From Hexactinellida sp. DTS-2022 (lineage: Eukaryota; Porifera; Hexactinellida), in NCBI GenBank assembly GCA_028753945.1, contig JAPNXP010000005.1:4030001-4094000 (forward strand): a stretch of DNA of 64,000 nt, written 5' to 3'. The position numbers and the translations under genes were made by a program. Numbering within the stretch: position 1 is the first letter of the stretch; each line of letters starts with the position of its first letter. Shown one piece after another: positions 49,701 to 61,700 of the stretch. The notes below the pieces were generated by a model. The model searched no databases. It was not told the origin of the DNA and worked only from the letters and a program-made list of their open reading frames with translations.

Positions 49701-52700
49701 TAAATAACTATGGCCACAAATAATAAATTACTGTTTATCATCCCCTCCCATCCAAATTTTATCGAACAAGATGGATGATAAACACGTAATTTATTTTATG
49801 TGGCCTAATGAACGACAACTGTAACAAAATGAGCAATAAATTCATGTAAAGTACTGAGAAAATAGATTGTAGTAGAACATAAGGAAATATAATATAATAT
49901 AATTTAATTTAAATAATATTATTGGCAAGAATTAAACTAATGTGAATATCTGTAAAATGTCAACCATCGGTGTACAACAAAATGGAGAAGATTTATTTAC
50001 AATGACAAAATGTTCACTACAGTTCTTACACAAGTTGGCGAGTCAACAAGGTATCAGGGCAAAGTGCTTTCCTTAGTTTCGCAACAAATTAAGCAATTCT
50101 CAGAAGATCTTTCTTCATCACTAGACGTCTCTTCAATCTCAAAACAATAAAGTGAATTTTCTGAGGAGGCACTAAAGACATATTTACATTTGAGTCCAAT
50201 AGGAAGAGAGTCGAAAAGATTTGCTTCTCTAATTTTTCCTTATATTCTTTTCGCAGCTTTGATTTTCAATAACAATCCTTTTTGGAGGCTTTGTTATTTC
50301 GAGCCAATTCTCAAGTATCTTGTAATAAGACTCAAAATCAGTCATTATCTTGGACAATTCATTTAAAAATTCCAAACGTTCGGATGATTTACTTTAATGG
50401 TAGATTTCAAACTTATGTGGAAAGACTCACAGGCGTTATTCGTTGCAACCTCTGCTGAAAAGATAGATCAACCTTTTAATCCAAATATCTAAGTTTTTCT
50501 TGGAATATTTCTTTAATTTGTTATCAAGATGAATTATAAGTAGCACGCAGTTCGAATACTTGAGTATCCAATCAAGAAAATGTTGTAATAATTTCGCTTT
50601 GTGGTATTAATGATCATTAAGCCAATTTCCAATATTCCTTTGCTTGTTCTTCCAAATCGCTTGCGTGAATGAAACAAGCATCCTATGATGTTCATTTCAG
50701 AAAAAAATGCAAAAGGCGTTCTCGGTGCTTTTTAAAATCACTCACAGCAAAAGTTGCACTAAATCCAGGAATGAGTTGAAGTAATCTCACAATTAAGGCT
50801 CTATTGAGCACTTCAGTTTTGTTTTCCATCAGAATGTATATACTTACAGTAGAACCTCGTTAGTACGAACACATTTAATACGAATTTTTGGATAAGACGA
50901 ACAAACAGATCCACAAAATCAAGTCCCTACAATGCCTAATGAATGGGTATTACTCCGGTTAATACGAACTCCAGATAAAGCGAACGAAATTTTTACCGTC
51001 CGTTGGTGTTCGTATTAACGAGGTTCCACTGTAGCTGGGAAACAATGCCCATGAAACGAAATGAAGATCGTGAGAGTTGATAAAAGATGGAGGCACTGTA
51101 TAAAACGTCCCATCAAATTGAATATTGTCAGCATTATTCAATTTCATGATCAAGAAGTAATATGTATGATGCAAAAATTACTTCTAGAGCTCCATTATGG
51201 TTAACATTTCCCCGATACAAGTGTACATATGGAAAGGCAACAATGAAGTGGGAGGAATCCTGCACATCCTTGAGGAGGAATAATTATTGCCAGCGTAGAT
51301 TAGGACCCGCCTTCTAAGTTAACTGACATGTCCAGAGTTGATTTCCATATTGCAATGGACTCTCTGACGATGGATCCGTCCTCTGAAATTTTCAGTCCAG
51401 CTGATATCAGCAACAAAATAGCCTGCCTACTTGCCCCAAGGCCTCTCGGCCCAAAGAGAGAGATTGCTCGGTGGCAAAGCGTGAGAGTTACAAGATAAAT
51501 AGTTATCATGGGGCTGAGATTCTGTACTTGTGTGGCAATGGAGACAAACAGCGAGACGAGTTCTGTCACAGACGAGCTGTTTGATACACTCGAACGGCTA
51601 CATAAGGTTGAAGCTGACCACACAGCCAGGACTAGACTCTATAAGAGAGCATCTCGAGAATTTTACGGAGTGACTGAAAAGATATGTGGCTTATTCGTGA
51701 AAACAAGTTCAGTCTGCTACCTTAGACAGAACATCGCTCAAGTCCATTGTTGTAAAGCCGATTGTCTCCACTAATTATCACTATCGTGGTCAGGTTGATT
51801 TGATAGACATGAATGATATTAATTTGCAAGCAAATCTCTCCCCTGATGGCGAGACGCCGTACAATGACATCTTAGTGTATCTGGACCACTTTACTAAGAA
51901 GGTCAATTTATCTCCACTTAAGCGCAAATGTTCCGAAGAAGTTGCCGATGTTTTATTAGATATCTTTTGTGATGCTGGTCCTCCTCATATTCTCCATTCG
52001 GATAATGGAAGAGAGTTCAAGAATGAACTATTGTTCTCTGCACTAACTCAGAATTAGCAGACACAAAAGATGTGTATAACCATAGTTAGTTAGTTCGGGT
52101 TATATATTGGGGAAAGTATGCATGTCAGTATATAACCGGGAACCGGCCCATTATATCCCAACTGCAAATACAATTTCAATTTCCTTATTATAATACAATC
52201 CAGCAAACAAGATGAAATAATAAATAGATAGATAAAACTTGATATAATTCAACCACAATCCGTTCAAATCAATAGGTACGCGTTTACACTGTAACACAAA
52301 CCCAAACATAAAATAATTGTGCTTTTAATATATAGTTACAGGGCCGGCGTCACCGGGGGTGTCCTGGGTGTCCGGACACCCACTGCCTCAAGGAAATGAA
52401 GCGGTGATGGACAGTGACACCCACTAGACTATACAGTGGACACCCACTACACCCACACCTCATAATACGTGGCGCCGGCAATGAGTTATACAAATATAGC
52501 CTCGTGTTTTAATAGTTACAGTAAGATAACTCATATAATTACACAGTTTAACATTGTTTAATATTTTGTATTATTGCATATACATTTGCTCCAAATGAAT
52601 TTTGTATTGAAGACATTAATACCTTCACTTGCTTCTGGATTACAAATTCATTAATTATCTCTAACTATAACATTTATTGTAAAAAGAATTAATGGATTTG

Positions 52701-55700
52701 ACCGACATCCATGTTCCAAATTTGATACTAATGAACATGGGGACGTGGAAAATGACCCAAAACTGATTTCGGAATATGACCAAAACTGAAGTAGGTTAGG
52801 ATTAGAACTTGAGTGCTTTCCATTTTTGTTTGACGCATTTAATATGTCTGCCTTTGCTTACTTTTGAGAAAATGTCGACTATAAAACACAGAACAAACAT
52901 ATTTTCAGAACTAACAAATGGAATTTTTTGTCGTATAAGGGGAAAATTGAATTCTTTCAATTATTTCTCTGAAGCATATCGATATGTCAAGTATCATGAA
53001 AATAATGGTAGAACTTATCTTAGAGGCACTCTCGCAAATCCATATTACTAGCGTTTATTAAATTATGCGTTATTAACATTCATAGGCGCCAAGTTTGGGG
53101 TTTTGGAGGGGGGCTGGGGGGGGGCAGACCCCCCCCCCCCAAATTGCTGATTGGCCCCCCATATTGCTTATTGGGGGGTGCTGGGAGCAACACCCGGACC
53201 TGTTGGTCGATTTAATTTTTATATGAAAGTGGTCCTTTGATCGACCAAGGGATGATAGAAGGTGAGAATCACGTTTGTTACTCAATACATCCTGATTTTG
53301 TTTCTAAAGAAACAAATCTGGAAATATTTAGTAAAGATCCCAGTGGCCCCCCCCCCCAGACCCTCCCAAGTGGCCCCCCCATCTTTGATTATATTTTCCA
53401 AAACTAGACGCCTATGTTAACATTTTTTGGTCAAATTCCTAGTCCGAACTTTCTTTTGGGTCTAATTCCTATTTCATTACTTTTGGTCAAATTCCAACAT
53501 TTTTTTGGGTCAATTTCCAGCATCTCCTCATTACTTTTTCTTATTAAAGAGTATCTAACATGTCTGTTGAATGGGAAACACTTCTCTATAGTAACTATAC
53601 ATTAGTAAAATATATATTAGTAAATAAATATGTATGAGTCACATTTGGAAGTTGGATCAAATGAAACAGTATTTTAATTTACCTGGTTAGTGTGATCAGC
53701 AAAAGGCACACCAACATTCTCCATCGCCTTCAACACAGCTCTCATTGAGGAGATAAGATTATCAACTATTGTTTCCTAGAAGATAATTTAAATTATAAAA
53801 TATAATATAATATAATATAATTCTAGCGCGATTCGCTTGCTAGGTCGCTTCGCGGCAGAACATAACCACATACCAAGCGCTTCGCGGTTGGTGCGTAGTT
53901 TAAATACTTCTAACATTGATTAAGCGTAAATAGGCCTAAATAGTCAAATTTATTAAAATTTAGTGATTACGTCATGCGATAATGAGTAAGCATATTGGCA
54001 ATCTGGTGACCAACGTGTCCGTATCATTAATGTCCATGTTCTATTAAATTTTCAGATTTTTATCTCTTAGAGAGCGGGAATTATGTGCGATTAAGTGAAT
54101 TTTCAGGGTTCTCGAAATGTGACAATGACGTCATAACTTGTCGAGGTGTGAGAATTTCGAGTGGAAACCTCAAATTGTTGGTGGGTGCCAAAATTACCCC
54201 TATATGCCAAAAATCAGAATTGGAAACCGTCCAGTTAATGGTTAATAAATAGTATAGATATTCTTGAAATATTTGCAACTATTGATCAGATTTTATTCCA
54301 AACTCTTGCATGACGTACTATCTCTTAACTGGTGTTACTAATGAGGTTCTACTGTATCTTGATTCTTGAATTAACAAGTAAAGTATTAAAGTTAGGGAAA
54401 ATTCCAAAAATACTCAACATTTTTCAAATTTTCCAAATATACTCAACAATACTACTACTAATTTGTAAATATACTCAAGTTTTTCCAAATCTACTCAAGT
54501 TTTATCATAAATATTTATTTTTTTCTCCGTAGACGGTGCCTGGCCAGAGTTTTATAGTTGATGGGCTAAAACTTGGCATGTAGGTGCGAGGGACCGTCTA
54601 GTATGCACCTGGAGTTACGATTTTTGATTAACAAATTTTGGACATTTCAAAATTTGTCTGGTCCATGACTCAAAAAATGTTTTACTAAACCCCCGATTTT
54701 TATTTTACCATTGGATTCATCATAAAATTCTGCGTCTGATGGGAGAAGAAAACTTTCAACAAAGGGTTTAATTTCTGGCATAAATGGGGGTTGAAATTTC
54801 TTTGTTTACTCACACTTCAATTTCCATTGTTTCAACTTGCAATAATTATATTGATTTAAATTGTTAAATCCTACTCTATTGATTCAACTTGCGATAATTA
54901 AATATATTCAACCTATAAATTCCAGCTGGCTTCTATTTAATTGTAGCATTACTATACAATGGATTAAATTAAATTAATTTATATAAGGAATTTGTTGACT
55001 TTACTCAACTCACCGTGGATAACATTGCTAAAATATATAACTACAGTAGAGCCTCTGAACAACGGACACCTTGGGACCGGAACCGTTGTCCGTTATTTAT
55101 AGGTTGTCCGCTATTTGGAGTGTCCGTTATGGGAGGCTCCACTGTAATAATATAATTTATTATCAATACATAATGAATGAATGGCATTAAACTCTAGATG
55201 GTTTATAATAGAAACAAACTTCAAATTTATCTACCGTTCCTTGTGACTCGGACCAATTAACAGCTGGTTTTTGACACCCTGAGGCGTTGATGACTTGGCG
55301 AAAAAAAAATCCAAAATTGCAGCCTGTGCCGACAGCATGCTCCTTTGGAGGCACTATCAATAAACAACCAACAAAATATAGTTACAAAAGGAACATGCGT
55401 CGGCACAGGCTGCAATTTTGGATTTTTATTAATTCTCCGTAGACGGTACCCTGCCCTCACCTTTATACATTAAGGGCTAAAACTTGGCATGTAGGTGCGG
55501 AGTCACCGTCTAATTTGCACCTGGGGTTACGATTTCCGTCAAAATTTCTTAACACCTATTTAATCCAATTAAACCTCATAACATTAAATAATAAATAGTG
55601 AGCTTGATAAAATTTGCATATTTGGATAGAGAATTAAATTCTACACCTTTTCACAGTGCACGAATTTTCAAATTGGGCTTAGTTTGTGCCACAATTGAGT

Positions 55701-58700
55701 TGAAAATTTCTTTTGTTTACTCACACTTCAATTTCAGTAAAACTGTTAAATCTAATTCTATTGTTTCAACTTAAGCAATTATATTGATTTAACTTGTTAA
55801 ATCTTACTCTATTCATTCAACTCGCGATAATTACCGTATTGCCTTGAATAGTAGCCGGGGCGATTATTGATTTCAAGCCCCATTTAGGACAAGAAAATGT
55901 TATGTTTTTCGAGAATGGCGAATATTTGTGGAATATAATCATTTGAGAGAGTCAATAATTGTAGGGAGGCGATTATTTGATATCAACGGTTATTCTAGGC
56001 GGTGTCAAAAAATAATTAGGACCTATTTTGGGGGGGAGATTATTCAAGGGGGGCGATTATTCGAGGGGGGGCTACTATTCAAGGAAATACGGTATATTGA
56101 TTCAACTTATAAATTCCAGCTGGCTTCTATTTAATTGTAGTATTACTATACAATGGATTAAATAAAATCTAATATTGTAAGGAATTTATTGACTTTACTA
56201 AAATAAATAACTAATAATATAATTTATTATCAATACATAATGAATGAATGGCAGTAAACTCAAGATGGTTTATGATAGAAACAAACTTCAAATTTATCTA
56301 CCGTTCCTTTTGACCGGACTAATTAACAAATGGTTCTTGCCTTAAGGCGTTGATGACTTGGCGAAAAAAAATCCAAAATTGCAGCCTGTGCCGACAGCAT
56401 GTTCCTTTGGAGGCACTATCAATAAACAACCAACAAAATATAGTGCCTCCAAAGGAACATGCGTCGGCACAGGCTGCAATTTTGGATTTTTTACCGTCTG
56501 ATTTTAACTCGTTCTTGATAACTTCGTAATACTTTCAAGAAATATATTGAGTCGTGACCTACGTTATATAAGGCCTGTTGTATGACAGTTTACTACCATG
56601 ACAGACTTACTACCTCTATTACTAGTACCATGGATGTTCTCTATCCATGACAGATTTACTACCTTACATGGCAGAATTACTACCCTTTGATCATGACTTG
56701 ACTATTACTATGCACTTTTAATGGCTTCTTTCTTTCTTCTACTTGACTAAATACAAACAGCATGTACGTATTCAATATAGGAAGTATTTACTTGTATCTT
56801 AAAAAATTTATTGAATTTGACTTGCTCTATCATCTATATAATTGACATTTCCACATCCGCCTTCCCCGTATTCATTATTCACTAGGTAAATTAATATGTA
56901 TAGCAATGTGAACGGTATAGCAAATAGATAATTATTCTAACATCGGAGATAGGAACTATTAATGGATTTAACAATACATAACCTATTGGGAAATCTGAGA
57001 ATATATTAGCTGTCAAAAACCGTATCGCTCTACTCAATAATAATTGCATCACTGAAGCTGTCTGAGTAAAAAGTTGTAGTACGACTATGTATCATGTCAA
57101 TAATTTGACCAAGTTGATAGCCTGAGGCACGCATTTTAAAATTTCGTCTCGCGAATTTTGTTGAGTTCAATAAATCGCTCGGCAAAATAACATGGGAAAG
57201 AAAATTCACAAGCTTTGAATATTCAGAGATATTCATTATTGTATGTGATTTCTTGAATCAAGACTATAATTTGTGTACTTTCTTAAATCGATGAGTAGAA
57301 TAGATAATATAAATGAATTACCATTTCCTAATATTTTGAATACCTGCTGTTTGTATTTAGTCAAGTAGAAGAAAGAAAGAAGCCAATAAAAGTGCATAGT
57401 AATAGTCAAGTAGAACTAAGAGTTGCGAGATGAGAACTCAAGTCATGATCAAAGGGTAGTAATTCTGTCATGTAAGGTAGTAAATCTGTCATAGATAGAG
57501 AACATCCATGGTACTAGTAATAGAGGTAGTAAGTCTGTCATGGTAGTAAACTGTCATACAACAGGCCTATGCACCAACTTTGTGAAACTGGACCATGGAT
57601 TAAAGGAAGGCTATTGATAAATAGGTTATTTATCGTTATCTAAATAATTAGTAGTGATAGACCTCATAAATGTTCTATAACTATATAGGAACAGGGTATC
57701 AAGGTATACGTAGCACCCTTCAGAATTGAGCTATGTCATCATTTGATTACGTAATCGCAATTTTTGGTGGATATTATCGTGTTTTATAGCCCGCTTTTAA
57801 CATAGTTAGACGCGTTATAAATGTTCAAAATTGGAACATGAGGTAGTACATAACTAGTTGAATGAAATATATCGAAATTATAAATGGAATGTTGATACAT
57901 TCCTCGGTTGCCAGGGAAATGCATATTTCTTAAAATGAGCCATAACTCAAAAACTATCTCATTTATGTAAACTATGCTAGTACTGATCTATCCGCAATTG
58001 GTACTTTTTGAGTTTATGAGCTCAGTACCATTTACGGAATACGAGTTAATGATATCATTAACTCAAAAAGTATCAAAGTAAGGCATAGAAAATGTAATAT
58101 CGATGAATAGGAAGTCACCTATTGCGGATAGATGAGGCGTAGTCTAGTTTACATAACAATTATAGTTTTGGTGTTATGGCTCATTTTAGGAAATATACAT
58201 TTGCCTGACAACCGAGGAATGTGTCAACATTCCTATTATAATTTTGATATATTCTATTTAACTAGGTCTGGGTATCATCATGTACCAATGTTGAACATAT
58301 ATAACGCGTTTAACTGTGTTAAAACAGGGCTTTAAAAACATGATAATTCGAACGAAAATTGACGATTTCGTCATCAAATGATGACATATATCAATTCTGA
58401 AAGGCTCTATATATCATATTCGGATGTTCCCATATAGTTACAAAACATATTCAGGTCTACCATTACTAATAATTGAGATAAAGAAGTGCCCTCTATTTAC
58501 AATGGCCTTCGACAGTATCCATAGTCCACATTTTGATAACACTGAATAGGCCTTATTATAACGTAGGACACGCAGGTATCTATTATGAAATTTTCAAAGC
58601 TTTATTCCCACTAACTAATTCCTTCTTTTGGGTAGTGAATATATTGCAAACAATGATTACAAGCAAATTATGAAATCATAGTTTCATTATTTGCCGTTTG

Positions 58701-61700
58701 TGCAATACATTCTAATTCAATGAGTACCACTATTCAACACAGTTGATGTTATCAAGAACGAGTTAAAATCAGACGGTAAAAAAATATCCATGGTACTGCT
58801 ATAGTAACGAGTTAAGATCAGACGCGAGTTAAAATCAGACGCAACAGAGCTCAAAAGTTATTAACAAAAAATCGTGATCGCAAGTGCACATCTGTAAGTT
58901 GTAACCCATATGACACTTATCCTGAAAATTTAAGTTCTTAGTTGATAAAACTCTGTTCTGTGGGGGATACGGATTACAAAGAGAAATGTAAAATTACAGC
59001 TGTGCCGACAACATGTTCATTTGGGGGCACTATACGTACATTTTGGTGTTTTTCTGGTTGATAGTGCCTGAAAATGAACATACTGTCGGCAGAAAATAAT
59101 AATAATAACTATCCAAGCAGTCATTTAAATACAGGGCCAATATACTATATAACTGTCGGCACAGTAAAAATGAAATTGTGTCTCACTTTAATGAAGTCAT
59201 ACAAATACCTGTAAAATCTCATTTGATTTCATGGGGTGGATAACCTATTAGTTGATAATACATTGAATGACAGAGACCAAAGGGCTCGCAATAATAATAA
59301 ACCAAGGCTGTCATTTAAGAAATGGCCCACTACAAAATAGTCTGCATTGTAATAATAATGGAGAAGTTAAAGGAAATTCACCCTATACTCCTCCAGTTCT
59401 GTATTAGAAAAACCGTATCCATGAATGATCTTCATTTGCTTCACAAGAGTACTTTTTCCGCTCTCTCCAGCTCCTAAATAGAAAGAATTACAGCCGAGTC
59501 AGATAATTGGCCCAACTTATTTCCAGGAAATTTGACAGATTAAGCGAAAAATTATTTTGTAAACAAATAATTATATTGGAGATCGATAAATACGTATGTA
59601 TTAACGATGACAAATAGTTGAAAAGTGGATAATGTTATTAAAAAAGGGAGCTTTAGACATACCGTATTTCCCCGAATAAGCGCAGGGTTGATAAAAATTA
59701 AGCTAAGTACCTTGATTTAGGCAATTTCGGTACTGTCGCTGAGAATCAGCAAAATCCACCTACACGCATATAGTATTTTCTGGATATTTTGAAAAAATGT
59801 TGAGGGAAAATGTGGACATTTAAAACAACAAGCACAGGGGCGCTTATTCGGGGAATCAAAAGTGCAATAGTATTTATGAATAAATTTGTGTACAAACTTG
59901 TCTGCAATATTGGAAAGAGAATATGACTGGTGTCATTGATTAAATTAATAGTTTTTAAGTAATCACAAAAGATTAATTAATAATGATTCAATTAATATTT
60001 TCTAGAAATCAGAGGATCTGACCCTAAATAAATATGTTCAGTATTTAGACTAGAAATGAAATCTCTGTATGAAGAAGGCTGAGCAAAACTTTCAACACTA
60101 ATACATTGCACATAGTAGAAAGTCTACAGTCAAGACTTCGTCCACTCTGGCATGACAAATTAGTCTCCATCATGTCAACAATTTGAGAATTTATATTCTC
60201 ACATTGCTTTACCCATAGCATTCTATACATAAGGTAATGGCACTCACTCAAATTTCTGGAACAGGGATTGGTTAGTATAGTCAACTACAGTAGAACTCGG
60301 TTAAGACGTACCACTTTGGAGACAAGAAAAAGTACGTACTAACCGAGGTACGTCTTATCCGTATGGATATTCCACAAGTTGAAATACTGACTTGTTCAAT
60401 GATATGAATAAGATGTAAGGTATACAAGTGCATAACATACCTAACGATATGGTTGAAGTATTTTAGTTGTCACCTGCTTACTTAAACCAAATAATAACCG
60501 AGTTCTGCTGATACTTTTCTAGAGTACGTACTAACCGAATTAAAATACATACATTTTGTTTACTTGAGAATATAAATTGGTACGTCTTATCCGAGTACGT
60601 ATTAACCGAATCATTTATAATGGATCAGATAGGAGAGAAAATCGGTTATTAGCGAACAGTACGTAATATCCGAGAGTACGTCTTAAGCCGAGTACGAACT
60701 AAGCGAGTTCCACTGTATATATATGCAATTCAATTATTCTTCGAAATAAGCAATCCAGGGTGCTTCTACTTATGTAATTGTTTTTTATAAAGGTGGTCAT
60801 GTACAAGACGCATATTTTTGAGGTAGACCATGGTCGAAATGACTTCACCATATTGTCTAATAGCCAAAATATACCAAAATGTGTATAACCATTTGAATGT
60901 ATATTACAATAATCACAATTCTCAGAAGATTGGTTGGTAGATAGAGCATCGAAATGTATTTATCATTGAATAGGAAGTTAAGGACGGGCATCGATTGGAT
61001 CCATTGACTAAGCTGTAACTATATTCCTTTCTCGAGATATGACCTCAAGCAATGAAATCACGTTTCCAAGGCAACAGAGAAATGTGATAACATTCCATAT
61101 TTGATTCTGAGATATATTATGTAAATGACTCCTAGATGGGTTAGTCACAGCAATTTATTTTAAAAAGCGAAATTGAACATTTTACATGTATTCAAAGTTG
61201 AAATTACTTATATAGAGCTGAGCTTTGTAGAGTTCAGTTTTTCACTATGTGTATTCATGCACTGAGAAAGGTGAGTTTTTTTCCAGAGTTTGAAATTGAC
61301 CTTTAGAAAGTAAGCCTGGGCTTTTAGTATGGGAAAAAATCTGAACTCTACAAAGCTCAGCTCTATATAAGGATTCCCTTCAAAGTTTTGGTATATTTTG
61401 GCTATTAGACAATATGATGACGTCATTTCGACCATGGTCTACCTCAAAAAATGCGTCTTGTACATGACCACCTCTATAAAAAACAATTACATAAGTAGAA
61501 GCACCCTGGAATACTTATTTCGAAGAATAATTTCATTGCATATATTTAGTTGACTATACTAACCAATCCCAGGCCCAGATTTGAGTGAGTGCCATTGCCT
61601 TATGTATAGAATGCTATGCTTTACCCTAGCAGTTGTAGTAAATATTAATTTCGAATTGTAACATATTTCGACTTTCCTCATCCAAAAAGGAATCAAAATG

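Larger units (their letters stand above)
54520..56495. repeat. Second block of the 2.3-13.2 kb repeat unit
   Basis: CTCCGTAGACGGTGCC, TGCACCTGGAGTTACG and the following blocks in the same order, with hairpins at 55301 and 56364 (spacing ~1.06 kb). Interrupted by two TA-target MITEs at 55044 and 55834. Confidence 0.88.
56553..58572. mobile_element. Palindromic P-type MITE, sister of 23991-25643
   Basis: CGTGACCTACGTTATATAAG at the left, CTTATTATAACGTAGG then ACACG at the right. The interior from 57563 on matches the 23991-25643 element, including TTCCTCGGTTGCCAGGGAAA and ATAACGCGTT arms folding around about 58030. A 986-bp element is inserted 24 bp from the left end. No clear target duplication. 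Confidence 0.8.
56493..58855. mobile_element. CGTCTGATTTTAACTCG-ended region around a P-type palindrome
   Basis: ACCGTCTGATTTTAACTCG at 56494 and its complement at 58757-58785 face each other, with further copies of the word to 58850. Same end sequence as the element at 35064-39760. It encloses the P-type MITE at 56553-58572. Confidence 0.5.
60214..61618. mobile_element. Palindromic P-type MITE with two nested insertions
   Basis: CATAGCATTCTATACATAAG to its complement; CTTTACC duplicated (60207-60213, 61619-61625; 8 bp if the next C is counted). CAGGGATTGGTTAGTATAGT lies inside both ends. Arms fold around about 61080 and match well (AGACCATGGTCGAAATGAC on the left, GTCATTTCGACCATGGTCT on the right). 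The left arm carries the element at 60288-60715, the right arm the one at 61208-61381. The end sequence equals that at 27520 and 39879. Confidence 0.9.

Noticed and set aside
51300-51623. 107-codon minus-strand frame
   Set aside because: Antisense of the integrase lead-in at 51508; no motif of its own.
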